64,000 nt of DNA from Sphingobacterium paucimobilis HER1398. Its GTDB lineage: Bacteria; Bacteroidota; Bacteroidia; Sphingobacteriales; Sphingobacteriaceae. Shown in pieces: positions 26,701 to 35,292 of the stretch (positions are counted from its first letter, which is position 1; each line of letters begins with the position of its first letter). The notes beneath the pieces were generated by a model. That model was given only the letters and a program-made list of their open reading frames with translations. It was not told where the DNA came from and searched no databases. The stretch is from assembly GCF_000416985.1 (NCBI RefSeq), contig NZ_ATDL01000001.1, forward strand, positions 85,668 through 149,667, read 5' to 3'. The position numbers and the translations under genes were made by a program.

Positions 26701-27653
26701 TTATACCTAAGTGCTAGTTGTCGCGGTCTAATGATGTAACAATAAATAATAGCAATCGCCGAAACCAAGATAATACATGCACATAGCCAAATAGAAACTT
26801 GGTAATAACGGGTCACGAACCCCTCCAATGTACCTGCGATAATGAAAAAGGGCACCGTACTGATCAGAACTTTTGCAGCCTGCTTTGTCACAGCTTTGAA
26901 AGAATCCAATCGACTATAGGATTTAGGAAATAGGATGCTATTGCCCATAGCTAGACCGCAACCTCCTGCAATGACGATGACAGAAAGCTCTATTGTACCG
27001 TGTATCCATATTGCGGATACCGCCTCCTGTAATACATCGTACTTGTGAAACAGATAATGAAAGGTTCCTACCATAATTCCATTGCTGAATAGAATATAGC
27101 CTGCACCCAAACTAAAAAAGGCTCCGAATATAAAAGCATAAAAGGCTACTTTCACATTATTAATGGTTATAGCCAGTGCTCCCCCCCAGTTGCTTCCATC
27201 CTGGTAGACACCGGCAGGATTGCCGGCTTTAATATTTTCGATCGTCATATTGACATAGTGATCTCCTAAGATAAGACGGACAAACCCTTCGTCATATTGA
27301 GCAGAAACAAAACCAATGAGACTGGCAAATATAAAAATCAAGAGAGAATACAATAAAGGCCGCCGAATAGACCAAATAGCTTCGAATACTTCAACCTTAA
27401 AAAAATGGGATACTTTATTATTCGATGACTTTTGATCCTTGTAGATCAGTTGATGCGCACGAACAGAAAGCTCATTGAGATATTGCCTGGTCTTACTTTG
27501 GGGATAAAAGGTCTGCGCATATGCCAGATCATTCGTCAGTTCGATATAGTTAGACGCTAACGTATCGGGATTGACATCACCTTTATTCGTCAAATTATTT
27601 TCTATTGACAACCATTTTTCTTTATTTCGTTCTATAAAGGATGCTTCTCGCAT
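26691..27653 (-). CDS. Stage II sporulation protein M-like (SpoIIM/DUF95) membrane protein
   Basis: This 320-residue protein has a soluble N-terminal part of about 95 residues (contains TFYPQSKTRQYLNELSVRAH) and then a SpoIIM-type membrane domain. NNVKVAFYAFIFGAFFSLGA and AIWIHGTIELSVIVIAGGCG are the recognisable segments of that family. In non-sporulating Bacteroidota it is encoded with MoxR and RDD genes, so a role in envelope assembly is more likely than sporulation. It is the first gene of the minus-strand cluster. Confidence 0.85.
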   Translation of the reverse strand: MREASFIERNKEKWLSIENNLTNKGDVNPDTLASNYIELTNDLAYAQTFYPQSKTRQYLNELSVRAHQLIYKDQKSSNNKVSHFFKVEVFEAIWSIRRPLLYSLLIFIFASLIGFVSAQYDEGFVRLILGDHYVNMTIENIKAGNPAGVYQDGSNWGGALAITINNVKVAFYAFIFGAFFSLGAGYILFSNGIMVGTFHYLFHKYDVLQEAVSAIWIHGTIELSVIVIAGGCGLAMGNSILFPKSYSRLDSFKAVTKQAAKVLISTVPFFIIAGTLEGFVTRYYQVSIWLCACIILVSAIAIIYCYIIRPRQLALRYKWS

Positions 27654-27766
27654 AAACTTAAGATTACAGCTCGCTATAAACTTAGATAAAATGCTTGGTA
27701 TTCTCGAACACTAAAAAAAATTAATCTGTCAAAATCTTGTAATGACACAAAATAAATCACCCTATA

Positions 27767-27798
27767 TAACCGAGTAACTTTATAACTCCGTAACTTCA
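27767..27798. repeat. Four 8-bp tandem units before the RDD gene
   Basis: TAACCGAG, TAACTTTA, TAACTCCG and TAACTTCA follow one another without gaps and end 7 nt before the RDD gene ATG. The core TAAC and the 8-bp phase are shared with the array at 4894-4957. Confidence 0.75.
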
Positions 27799-27805
27799 TG
27801 TCGCT

Positions 27806-28537
27806 ATGAACAGATTATTAATCAATACTCCCCAAAACGTAAATTTCGAGTATAAGCTCGCGTCTGTCGGTTCACGCTGTATTGCGTTTGGCCTAGATTA
27901 TGGAATTATGATACTCTATGCAATCTTTACGATCACACTTCTTTCCAAAACGGGCGTATTCAACTCGGCGGATCCTTGGCTTAGTTGGGGAGTCACTTCC
28001 TTTGCTACCTTGCCTATATTTCTGTACCCGCTCCTACTGGAAACGCTAATGGAGGGACAGACTATCGGAAAACGGATTATGAAAATAAAAGTTGTTAAGA
28101 TCGATGGCACTCGTGCTACTTTCTATCAATATTTTATACGTTGGGTCTGTAATGCAATCGACATATTCATGAGTATGGGAGGTTTAGGACTCACGAGTAT
28201 CATCCTAACACAAAAAAGTCAGCGTATTGGAGATATTGCCGCTGAAACAGCCGTCATCAATATTAAAGAGGATATTGGCTTAAAAGAAACACTATTTGAA
28301 GAAATTACGGCTACCCACGCTATCGTATATCCTGAAGTAATCAAACTGACCGATCGGGATATCAACGAGATTAAAGAAATATACCATACCGGATATCGCA
28401 GAAAAAATTATATTATTATCCAGGCTTTAGCTGCCAAAGTGGAAATCCTACTGGGTATAAAAGCAACTATACACCCAGAGGATTTTATAAGTCAAGTCGT
28501 AAAGGATCACTACTACATGTTCAAAGAACAGAGTTAA
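27806..28537 (+). CDS. RDD family membrane protein
   Basis: This 243-residue protein has an RDD domain. The starting SVGSRCIAFGLDYGIMILYA contains the Arg and Asp residues of the family (R24 and D31 region), and GQTIGKRIMKIKVVKIDG is the usual loop, ending with QKSQRIGDIAAETAVI. A soluble tail of about 90 residues follows. RDD proteins are often encoded with MoxR/SpoIIM genes, as here, in divergent orientation. Transport of ions or envelope protection has been proposed for other family members, but the role here is unknown. Confidence 0.88.
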   Translation: MNRLLINTPQNVNFEYKLASVGSRCIAFGLDYGIMILYAIFTITLLSKTGVFNSADPWLSWGVTSFATLPIFLYPLLLETLMEGQTIGKRIMKIKVVKIDGTRATFYQYFIRWVCNAIDIFMSMGGLGLTSIILTQKSQRIGDIAAETAVINIKEDIGLKETLFEEITATHAIVYPEVIKLTDRDINEIKEIYHTGYRRKNYIIIQALAAKVEILLGIKATIHPEDFISQVVKDHYYMFKEQS

Positions 28538-28576
28538 TGATTAAATCTGCCTAAACTTTTCACCAATTACTTGCCA

Positions 28577-29467
28577 CTAGTCATTGATAACCGCAGATGA
28601 AGTTTGCACCTGTCTATCGACCTTTTTCACAAGCCCTTGTAAGACATTTCCTGGTCCAACTTCTACGAATGCCTCAGCACCATCGGCCAGCATATGCTGG
28701 ACAGTCTGTGTCCATCTCACGGCTCCTGTTAATTGAGCAATTAGATTTTCTTTGATCTTGGCAGGATCTGTATATGGCTTGGCATCTACATTCTGATAAA
28801 TTGGACAAGTTGGAGCGTTAATAACCGTAGCCTCAATAGCAGCCTGCAACTCTAACTTTGCGGGCTCCATCAATGGAGAGTGAAAAGCTCCGCCCACATT
28901 GAGTTTCAATGCGCGTTTTGCTCCAGCTTCGGTCAATAAGGCACAAGCCTTGTCTATTCCAGCAATTGATCCTGAAATCACCAACTGCCCAGGACAATTG
29001 TAGTTAGCGGGGACAACAACATCTTCTACCTGCGCACAGATTCGCTCGACGGTCTCATCATCCAGGCCAAGAATTGCAGCCATAGTGGATGGCTCGACTT
29101 CACAAGCTTTTTGCATCGCGTTTGCTCGTTGTGCCACCAGCTTTAAACCATCCTCAAACGATAAAGCTCCTGCAGCAACCAATGCCGAAAACTCACCTAA
29201 AGAGTGTCCTGCTACCATCGCTGGTTTAAAACTATCGCCTAATGCCTTTGCTAGAATTACAGAGTGCAAAAATATCGCTGGCTGTGTTACTTTCGTCTGT
29301 TTAAGGTCTTCATCTGTACCGGAGAACATAATGTCCGTAATACGAAAGCCCAAAATATCGTTTGCCTGCTCAAACAGTGCTTTTGTTTCCGCATTCAGGT
29401 TATAAAGATCTTGTCCCATTCCAACAAATTGGGCTCCCTGACCAGGAAAAATATAAGCTGTGTTCAT
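28577..29467 (-). CDS. fabD: Malonyl-CoA:ACP transacylase
   Basis: This 296-residue enzyme loads malonate on acyl carrier protein for fatty acid synthesis. The N-terminus AYIFPGQGAQFVGMGQD is diagnostic, the nucleophile Ser89 is in GHSLGEFSAL, and the histidine partner is in GGAFHSPLM. VEVGPGNVLQGLVKKV near the end is also typical. It follows an M16 peptidase gene by 82 nt and converges with the RDD gene. Confidence 0.97.
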   Translation of the reverse strand: MNTAYIFPGQGAQFVGMGQDLYNLNAETKALFEQANDILGFRITDIMFSGTDEDLKQTKVTQPAIFLHSVILAKALGDSFKPAMVAGHSLGEFSALVAAGALSFEDGLKLVAQRANAMQKACEVEPSTMAAILGLDDETVERICAQVEDVVVPANYNCPGQLVISGSIAGIDKACALLTEAGAKRALKLNVGGAFHSPLMEPAKLELQAAIEATVINAPTCPIYQNVDAKPYTDPAKIKENLIAQLTGAVRWTQTVQHMLADGAEAFVEVGPGNVLQGLVKKVDRQVQTSSAVIND

Positions 29468-29549
29468 ATTATGTATAATTATTTATGAGTATTTGATGTC
29501 GATCTTGTGATCCGTCAAATGACAGACCTGTTGATATGATTAAAGATAG

Positions 29550-30782
29550 TTACTTTTCGGGCATAAATTTTAAAGAAACCAAATGCTTATCATCGAAGAA
29601 AATATTTGACAACTCGAAGAGATCCGCTGTAGTGACCCTATCGATGCTGTTCAACACGTCATCCAAAGAAATAACACGACCATAATCAATAATATTTTTG
29701 GCCTCGGCAATAACCATGCTCATTCTATTTTCTTCAGCCAAAGCGATCTGTCCTTTAAACTTCTGCTTTGCCCGCGTGAGCTGATATTCGGAAATCGGCG
29801 TGCTTTTCAACTTTCCTAGTTCCTTAAACACCAATGAAACAGCCTTGTTCAACTTCTCCTCATCGGTTCCCAAATAAATACTAATACTTCCCGTATCTTT
29901 ATACATCGTAAAATTGGACTCGATAGTATAAGCAATACCATATTTTTCGCGAATACCTAGATTAAGTATGGAGCTCATACCGTATCCTCCAAGCATATTG
30001 TTAAGCAAAAGAAGCGCTGTCTTCCGTTCATCATAAACACCAAAGGTCTGGCCTCCCAGCATATAATGCGCTTGATTGATCGGCTTTTCGACAACCTGAT
30101 TAATCTCGGTCACAGCAGGCACCACCTGTGTAGCTACTTCCAACAAGTTTGGCTTTATTTTTCCAAAAATACGCTCTGCCAATCGCTTAACCTGGTTTAA
30201 AGAATAGTCTCCCGAGATAGCGATAACCATCTCAGATGTATCATAAGTCTCTTGCATAAAGCGAAGAATATCCGACTTCGTGATGGTTTTTAAATCTTCT
30301 TCTAAACCTAATATATTATGTCCCAACCCAGACCCCTGAAACAAAAGATCTTCAAAATCATCCATTATAGACTCTTCGGGACTATCCAGGTAAGAGGCAA
30401 TCTCATCCAAAACAACCCCTCTTTCTTTCTCAATTTCTGCCTCAGGAAAGGTCGAGTGGAATAAAACGTCTTCAAAAAGATCTAATGCCCGTTCTAGATA
30501 AGGATTAAGGAACGAAGCGTGCAAGCAGGTGTACTCTTTGGTCGTATAAGCATTCAGATCGCCTCCAACGTGTTCCAGACGATTGAGAATCTGATTGGTC
30601 GACCGTTTTTCAGTACGCTTAAAAACAAGGTGTTCAATAAAATGAGCCATCCCAAACTTACCCTCTTGCTCATTTCTAGATCCGGTATTTACGAGAATAC
30701 AGCTATGGGTAATAACTGACTTTTGAAAATGTAATAATACACGTATACCGTTATCCAATTGGATAAGATTGTACTCCTTCAT
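29550..30782 (-). CDS. M16 family zinc metallopeptidase
   Basis: This 410-residue protein has the inverted zinc motif HFIEH (His47, Glu50, His51) and a downstream glutamate in EKERGVVLDEIASYLDSPEE. The C-terminal half (LLNNMLGGYGMSSILNLGIR) matches the second M16 domain. M16B proteins are processing peptidases of broad role. No signal peptide is visible, so it is cytoplasmic. A TAACTTTG box lies 28 nt before the start. Confidence 0.93.
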   Translation of the reverse strand: MKEYNLIQLDNGIRVLLHFQKSVITHSCILVNTGSRNEQEGKFGMAHFIEHLVFKRTEKRSTNQILNRLEHVGGDLNAYTTKEYTCLHASFLNPYLERALDLFEDVLFHSTFPEAEIEKERGVVLDEIASYLDSPEESIMDDFEDLLFQGSGLGHNILGLEEDLKTITKSDILRFMQETYDTSEMVIAISGDYSLNQVKRLAERIFGKIKPNLLEVATQVVPAVTEINQVVEKPINQAHYMLGGQTFGVYDERKTALLLLNNMLGGYGMSSILNLGIREKYGIAYTIESNFTMYKDTGSISIYLGTDEEKLNKAVSLVFKELGKLKSTPISEYQLTRAKQKFKGQIALAEENRMSMVIAEAKNIIDYGRVISLDDVLNSIDRVTTADLFELSNIFFDDKHLVSLKFMPEK

Positions 30783-30809
30783 TCAGATGGATTTTTTAAA
30801 TAATGAATG

Positions 30810-30817
30810 CAAAGTTA
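30810..30817 (-). promoter_or_regulatory. Probable -7 box of the M16 peptidase gene
   Basis: The minus strand reads TAACTTTG, a TANNTTTG match, 28 nt before the ATG and just after the terminator of the receptor gene. The -33 element is weak. Confidence 0.5.
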
Positions 30818-30824
30818 CATAATT

Positions 30825-30862
30825 AAAAACACAAAAGGCGCTCCAGAATACTTGAACGCCAT
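30825..30862 (-). terminator. Intrinsic terminator after the outer-membrane receptor gene
   Basis: On the minus strand GGCGTTC (30860-30854) pairs with GAGCGCC (30843-30837) with one G-U pair, and TTTTGTGTTTTT follows. An upstream GGCGCTC (30909-30903) could pair with the same 3' arm perfectly, so two folds compete. Confidence 0.7.
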
Positions 30863-30934
30863 TTGTGTATGTACGGATCACAGAAGCCCATCGTGTGGAT
30901 CAGAGCGCCTGTTTTGTAATGTTTCGAAGCACTT

Positions 30935-33745
30935 CTACATCCTTGGTGGTCGCATCCCTCCATGTGAGCCACTATTGCCTTCCATCGGATTCACACCAGA
31001 AAATTTCTGTAGTTTGAATGTGAAAGTCAGCATAAAGTAACGCGCTAAGCGATTGGTACGGCTATCTGTCAGAATATCATCCACTGTACGATTAATATTG
31101 GTCTGTTGATTTAGCAAATCAAATCCCTGAAAGCGAATGGTTCCTCGCTGTCCTTTCATAAATTTCTGCTCAATATAACTATTGATAATAAATGGGTTGA
31201 CATTATCACGATATCCACTATTAAACTCTTTGGAAAGGTCTGCCCCAAAAATCGTAGTCGGAGTAATATTCACAGACCCGATTAAAGAAGGTGCTATCTT
31301 CGTCGTATTGGGCTGCGAATTAAAATCTGGAAGTGTCGATTTGGTAATGTTGTAAGTATATCTCACCCCAGGGTTAATTTCTAGGTTTTCTGATGGATTA
31401 TATCTAAAAAACAGCATTTGGAAGATATTGGTATTATTTGTAACATTTTTATCAAATACACCTCCAGTTTCTTCTTTGTTGATATAGGAAATGTTCTTCG
31501 TAAAGCCGACTCCCCCTCCGTACATAATGTTATACGTTTTCTCCTTTAGCGATCTGCCCCAGTGATAAAAGGAATTAATGGAATAAACGGGATCAGATTC
31601 ATTTTTATAGCCAACCTCGTTAACATTACCCAGCCCTGAACTCAGATATCTTCTGTTCATAGACACAATCTTATCTGTTGTTAACTCGGCTCTAAGCATC
31701 GCAAAGAAGCTCTTTCCTTTCTGAAAATCTCCAGTGCGGAAACGCATCCTTGCAGAGTGTCTAAATTCAGGATCTAGGTCAGGGTTTCCAATAGTCGTCA
31801 TCGTTTCACTAGTGGACTCAGGAAATGGAAGAATCTGGGATACCGACGGCTCCGAGGACTGTCCAGAATACTGGAAGGTTACATTGGACTGCCTAGAAAA
31901 CTTGTACTCAAACCGAGCAATCGGAATAATATTGAAGTTCTTCCGGTTGATTGTTGCCGATTCGGCTACACTAAATGCGTCCCCTTTCAACGTGGATGGT
32001 TGAACCGCAGCCCCAAGAGAATATTTCACCTTATCATTATCAAACATAAAACTCGTCCCCAATCGATGTGTGGTAAACGCATAGTCGTAATCATACTTAT
32101 AATTCAGAACATTGGTTCCTGTACTACCTCTAGACTCTACTAAATCTTGCTGATTGTGATTGTCATAATCATTAGTATTAAAATCATAAGTAAACTCCAA
32201 CTTGCTTTTTTCGGAAAGAGGCTCGATATAAGAAACCGAAGCTCCTGCATTCCAACTTTTATTCTCCACTTCACGATAGGTCTTTTCGTATATTTCTGCT
32301 GCTGGTCGATCGGCATTTCCTGGATCTGTGAGCCAGCGCTCCAAAACTTGGTTATACTCATTCTCTGTAACAGAATTATCGTAGTTGAAATTGAAGAATA
32401 TATTCCGTCCCTTTTTATCAAACTTGTGATTATACAAGCCTGAGAAATTATACCTGGGAGCAGTCGCCGTCGATCCATTATTTAGCTCTTGAAGATTATC
32501 AAAAACTCCAGAGGAAAGAAATTTTGAGGCTGAAAAATTGTCCGTTGTATTGTCATTGAATCCAATCTGAGGAGTAAACTTAATATAATCTTTGTCTGAA
32601 ATATTCCACTCTAAATTACCCTCAAAGCGATGATTCGCTCGTACACTATTGTTGTTTTTTTCAGATTCTTCCGTCAATTGCTGACCTATATATTCTGAAA
32701 AGGAGTTCGTCAATGTGCTATTGTCATCCCGTCCATAAGAATAACTACCATACACTTTCAATTTATCAGAAAAATCATGGCGAATATTCACACCAATCGA
32801 GCCCGTATTGGTAATACCTTCCGAGCCACCAAACATACCACCAGGGCCTCGTCCGCCACCGCCTCCTTGTCGCCCTCTAGCCCCTCCACCCATAGCATTA
32901 AAATCAAAGAGATTGGCATTCATATTATTTAAATTGCCCAATACAGACACTTGGGATTTGTCTTTAAAGCCCATAAACATACCTGTGGTCTGGTAACGCT
33001 CTTCGGTACCACCTCCAACGCGTAAAGTAGTTGCATAACCTTCATTATACTTTGGGTCTATCTGTATATTCAACACCTTTGTAGATTCTCCAGATTTATT
33101 ACCCGTGAGATTGGCCATGTCTCCAAAGTCATCCACAATCTGCATCTTTTCGATGATATTAGCAGGAAGATTCTGCGTTGCTGTTTTAACATCACCTCCA
33201 AAAAAATCCTTTCCGTTAATACGGACACGAGTTACCTGCTCACCCTGAGCAGTCACATTTCCATCTTTATCCACCTCTACTCCCTGCAATTTCTTTAGGG
33301 CATCTTCTGCAACAGATCCTTCTCGCAATTTTAAATCCTTAGTCGAATACTCTACGGTATCCCCTTTGACCTGAATCGTAACAACACCGTTGATAACGAC
33401 CTCTTCCAACATATTGGGAATACCTACGAGGATAATGTTAGGTACTAACATCCTATTATCCTCAACAGGAGTAAATGTGTAGTTTTTCTCAAACGGCTCA
33501 AAGCCCAAACTGGAAACTTTAATCTTGAAAGATTGATCCTTCAGATTATTAAAGGTATAGATCCCACCAACCGAAGAGCTGGTCTTTAGCGTATCTGTTC
33601 CTGCAATATAATGCACCGATGCTCCTGCCACAGGCCTTGACAACGAATCTCTAAGAAATCCCTGCACCACCTTATTAGATTGCGCCTGAACTGAAAAACT
33701 AACGAATAGGATCAGTGCCACGATCCTTGCCTTTAAAAAATCCAT
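30935..33745 (-). CDS. TonB-dependent receptor-like outer-membrane beta-barrel protein
   Basis: This 936-residue protein has a signal peptide (1-22, FSVQAQ) and a carboxypeptidase-regulatory-like domain at about 25-100 (VVQGFLRDSLSRPVAGASV). A plug-like region follows at 115-235 with GKDFFGGDVKTA, then a long beta-barrel. A glycine/arginine-rich stretch lies at 286-310 (GGGARGRQGGGGGRGPGG), and the C-terminal tail is also Gly/Met/Pro-rich. It is of the OMP_b-brl family, and the substrate is unknown. Upstream is a secreted CBM9-like protein 15 nt away, a likely partner. Confidence 0.88.
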   Translation of the reverse strand: MDFLKARIVALILFVSFSVQAQSNKVVQGFLRDSLSRPVAGASVHYIAGTDTLKTSSSVGGIYTFNNLKDQSFKIKVSSLGFEPFEKNYTFTPVEDNRMLVPNIILVGIPNMLEEVVINGVVTIQVKGDTVEYSTKDLKLREGSVAEDALKKLQGVEVDKDGNVTAQGEQVTRVRINGKDFFGGDVKTATQNLPANIIEKMQIVDDFGDMANLTGNKSGESTKVLNIQIDPKYNEGYATTLRVGGGTEERYQTTGMFMGFKDKSQVSVLGNLNNMNANLFDFNAMGGGARGRQGGGGGRGPGGMFGGSEGITNTGSIGVNIRHDFSDKLKVYGSYSYGRDDNSTLTNSFSEYIGQQLTEESEKNNNSVRANHRFEGNLEWNISDKDYIKFTPQIGFNDNTTDNFSASKFLSSGVFDNLQELNNGSTATAPRYNFSGLYNHKFDKKGRNIFFNFNYDNSVTENEYNQVLERWLTDPGNADRPAAEIYEKTYREVENKSWNAGASVSYIEPLSEKSKLEFTYDFNTNDYDNHNQQDLVESRGSTGTNVLNYKYDYDYAFTTHRLGTSFMFDNDKVKYSLGAAVQPSTLKGDAFSVAESATINRKNFNIIPIARFEYKFSRQSNVTFQYSGQSSEPSVSQILPFPESTSETMTTIGNPDLDPEFRHSARMRFRTGDFQKGKSFFAMLRAELTTDKIVSMNRRYLSSGLGNVNEVGYKNESDPVYSINSFYHWGRSLKEKTYNIMYGGGVGFTKNISYINKEETGGVFDKNVTNNTNIFQMLFFRYNPSENLEINPGVRYTYNITKSTLPDFNSQPNTTKIAPSLIGSVNITPTTIFGADLSKEFNSGYRDNVNPFIINSYIEQKFMKGQRGTIRFQGFDLLNQQTNINRTVDDILTDSRTNRLARYFMLTFTFKLQKFSGVNPMEGNSGSHGGMRPPRM

Positions 33746-33760
33746 ATGTTTATTCTCTCT

Positions 33761-34495
33761 CTATTTTATATTACCCAGGAGCCAGATCATGGTCTCCTCT
33801 TTGTACGAGTTTTTGATCACAGGCCCTGTTGGACTTGCCCCATAAATCTGTACATTGCTTGGTCTATTTCGCGAATCCACCAACTTTTTCATCTGAAAAA
33901 ACTGTGTGTTAATCCCTAGTTGGACCGCAATTTTATCACTTTTAAAATGTATTAAATCCAATGGTATTTCGGATTCATACACTAATTCATTTTTATCATC
34001 AAAATGAGCTACGGCATGGATACCATAAGTATTGTCGAACGACAAAAGCCCATCAACAACCCTACTAAACCCTGAAATCTGGTACCCTCGAACACTATTC
34101 AGTAACTCGTTTTTTATATTATGCACATTCAGGTCTTCATCCTGACCTAATGCCCGCAGCCGTTCCCTATCCACAAATGGAAAAAGAAGCTTTGCCCCCT
34201 CTTTCTTCTTCTCGTTATAGCTGACATTTACAAATATCCCGTTACGCAATGCCTCTCGTTGCAACATATCATCTTTAATACGCACCGCAACATATAACTT
34301 GACTCCATCTGTACCGACACCAAAAGACCAAAACTCACTCTCTGGATTATACAATTTGTCTTTCCATTCGGTCAGAGATCCGTCCAAAGCTATTTTGTCA
34401 ACCTTTTGGATGGTATAGTCTTGTTTTTTCTTTTTTTGTGCCACTAACACGAATGGGCACAAACAGATTAGAAAAAGGATATTAAATTTATTCAT
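33761..34495 (-). CDS. Secreted CBM9/DOMON-like protein paired with the receptor
   Basis: This 244-residue protein has a signal peptide (MNKFNILFLICLCPFVLVAQ). The frame is open 10 codons further upstream, but the signal fixes the ATG at 34495. After a basic KKKKQD stretch comes IALDGSLTEWKDKLYNPESE and FSFGVGTDG-like strands with KLYVAVRIKDDML. This is the pattern of CBM9-like sandwich domains found in outer-membrane-associated proteins. It binds sugar or other ligand in the family; here this is inference. It is 15 nt before the receptor gene, so probably co-transcribed. Confidence 0.7.
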   Translation of the reverse strand: MNKFNILFLICLCPFVLVAQKKKKQDYTIQKVDKIALDGSLTEWKDKLYNPESEFWSFGVGTDGVKLYVAVRIKDDMLQREALRNGIFVNVSYNEKKKEGAKLLFPFVDRERLRALGQDEDLNVHNIKNELLNSVRGYQISGFSRVVDGLLSFDNTYGIHAVAHFDDKNELVYESEIPLDLIHFKSDKIAVQLGINTQFFQMKKLVDSRNRPSNVQIYGASPTGPVIKNSYKEETMIWLLGNIK

Positions 34496-34638
34496 CAGCA
34501 ATTTATGTTTACTTTTACAACACAAAGAGATACAAAAGTTTCTTTAAATTGTCAATATCTTTACAAAAAAATGAAGAAGTTGTGTAAATAAGTGTTAACA
34601 TAGCGATATCACAGATAAGTTACACACCTAATTAAAAT

Positions 34639-35238
34639 ATGCTTTTATCCCAATTTCAAAATGATCTCATAGAGGCCGGCTGCGATGAGGCTGGTCGCGG
34701 ATGCTTGGCAGGCCCCGTATTTGCCGCAGCAGTGATCTTTCCCAAGGATTACTACAATCCTATTCTAAATGACTCCAAAAAGCTCTCCGAGAAAAAGAGA
34801 AACGAACTTCGCCCTATAATAGAAAAAGAAGCATTAGCCTTTGCCGTATGTAGCGTGACCCCACAGGAAATAGATAAAATCAACATCCATAACGCTTCGT
34901 ATAAAGCGATGCACCTTGCGTTAGACGCCTTAAGTGTAACAGCAGAATTTTTAATTATCGATGGCAATAAATTCATCCCCTATCAAGAAGTACCTCATAC
35001 GTGCATTGTAAAGGGAGATGGCAAATACCTCTCCATCGCGGCAGCCTCAATACTCGCTAAAACATACCGTGATGAGTACATGGACAACATCGCTGACGAG
35101 TTTCCTCAATATGAGTGGCGATCCAACAAAGGATACCCTACTATAGTACACCGAAAAGCGGTATTGGAGTATGGACCGACCATACATCATCGTCGGACCT
35201 TTCGTGTCACAGACCCTCAACTCAAATTAGCACTATAA
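34639..35238 (+). CDS. rnhB: Ribonuclease HII
   Basis: This 199-residue enzyme cleaves the RNA strand in RNA/DNA hybrids and removes misincorporated ribonucleotides. Acidic catalytic residues are in GCDEAGRGCLAGPV (Asp16, Glu17), LIIDGNKF, and SILAKTYRDEYM. The segment LNDSKKLSEKKRNEL is typical of RNase HII. It is a single-gene unit with a shared terminator towards yfhO. Confidence 0.97.
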   Translation: MLLSQFQNDLIEAGCDEAGRGCLAGPVFAAAVIFPKDYYNPILNDSKKLSEKKRNELRPIIEKEALAFAVCSVTPQEIDKINIHNASYKAMHLALDALSVTAEFLIIDGNKFIPYQEVPHTCIVKGDGKYLSIAAASILAKTYRDEYMDNIADEFPQYEWRSNKGYPTIVHRKAVLEYGPTIHHRRTFRVTDPQLKLAL

Positions 35239-35272
35239 AAAAGGCTACTTAAAAATTAAGTAGCCCTTTTTG
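35237..35272. terminator. Bidirectional terminator between rnhB and yfhO
   Basis: GGCTACTTAA (35243-35252) and TTAAGTAGCC (35256-35265) form a perfect 10-bp stem with a 3-nt loop. A-run and T-run flanks make it usable on both strands for the two converging genes. Confidence 0.93.
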
Positions 35273-35292
35273 CTTTTTGAATTTACTTGCCA

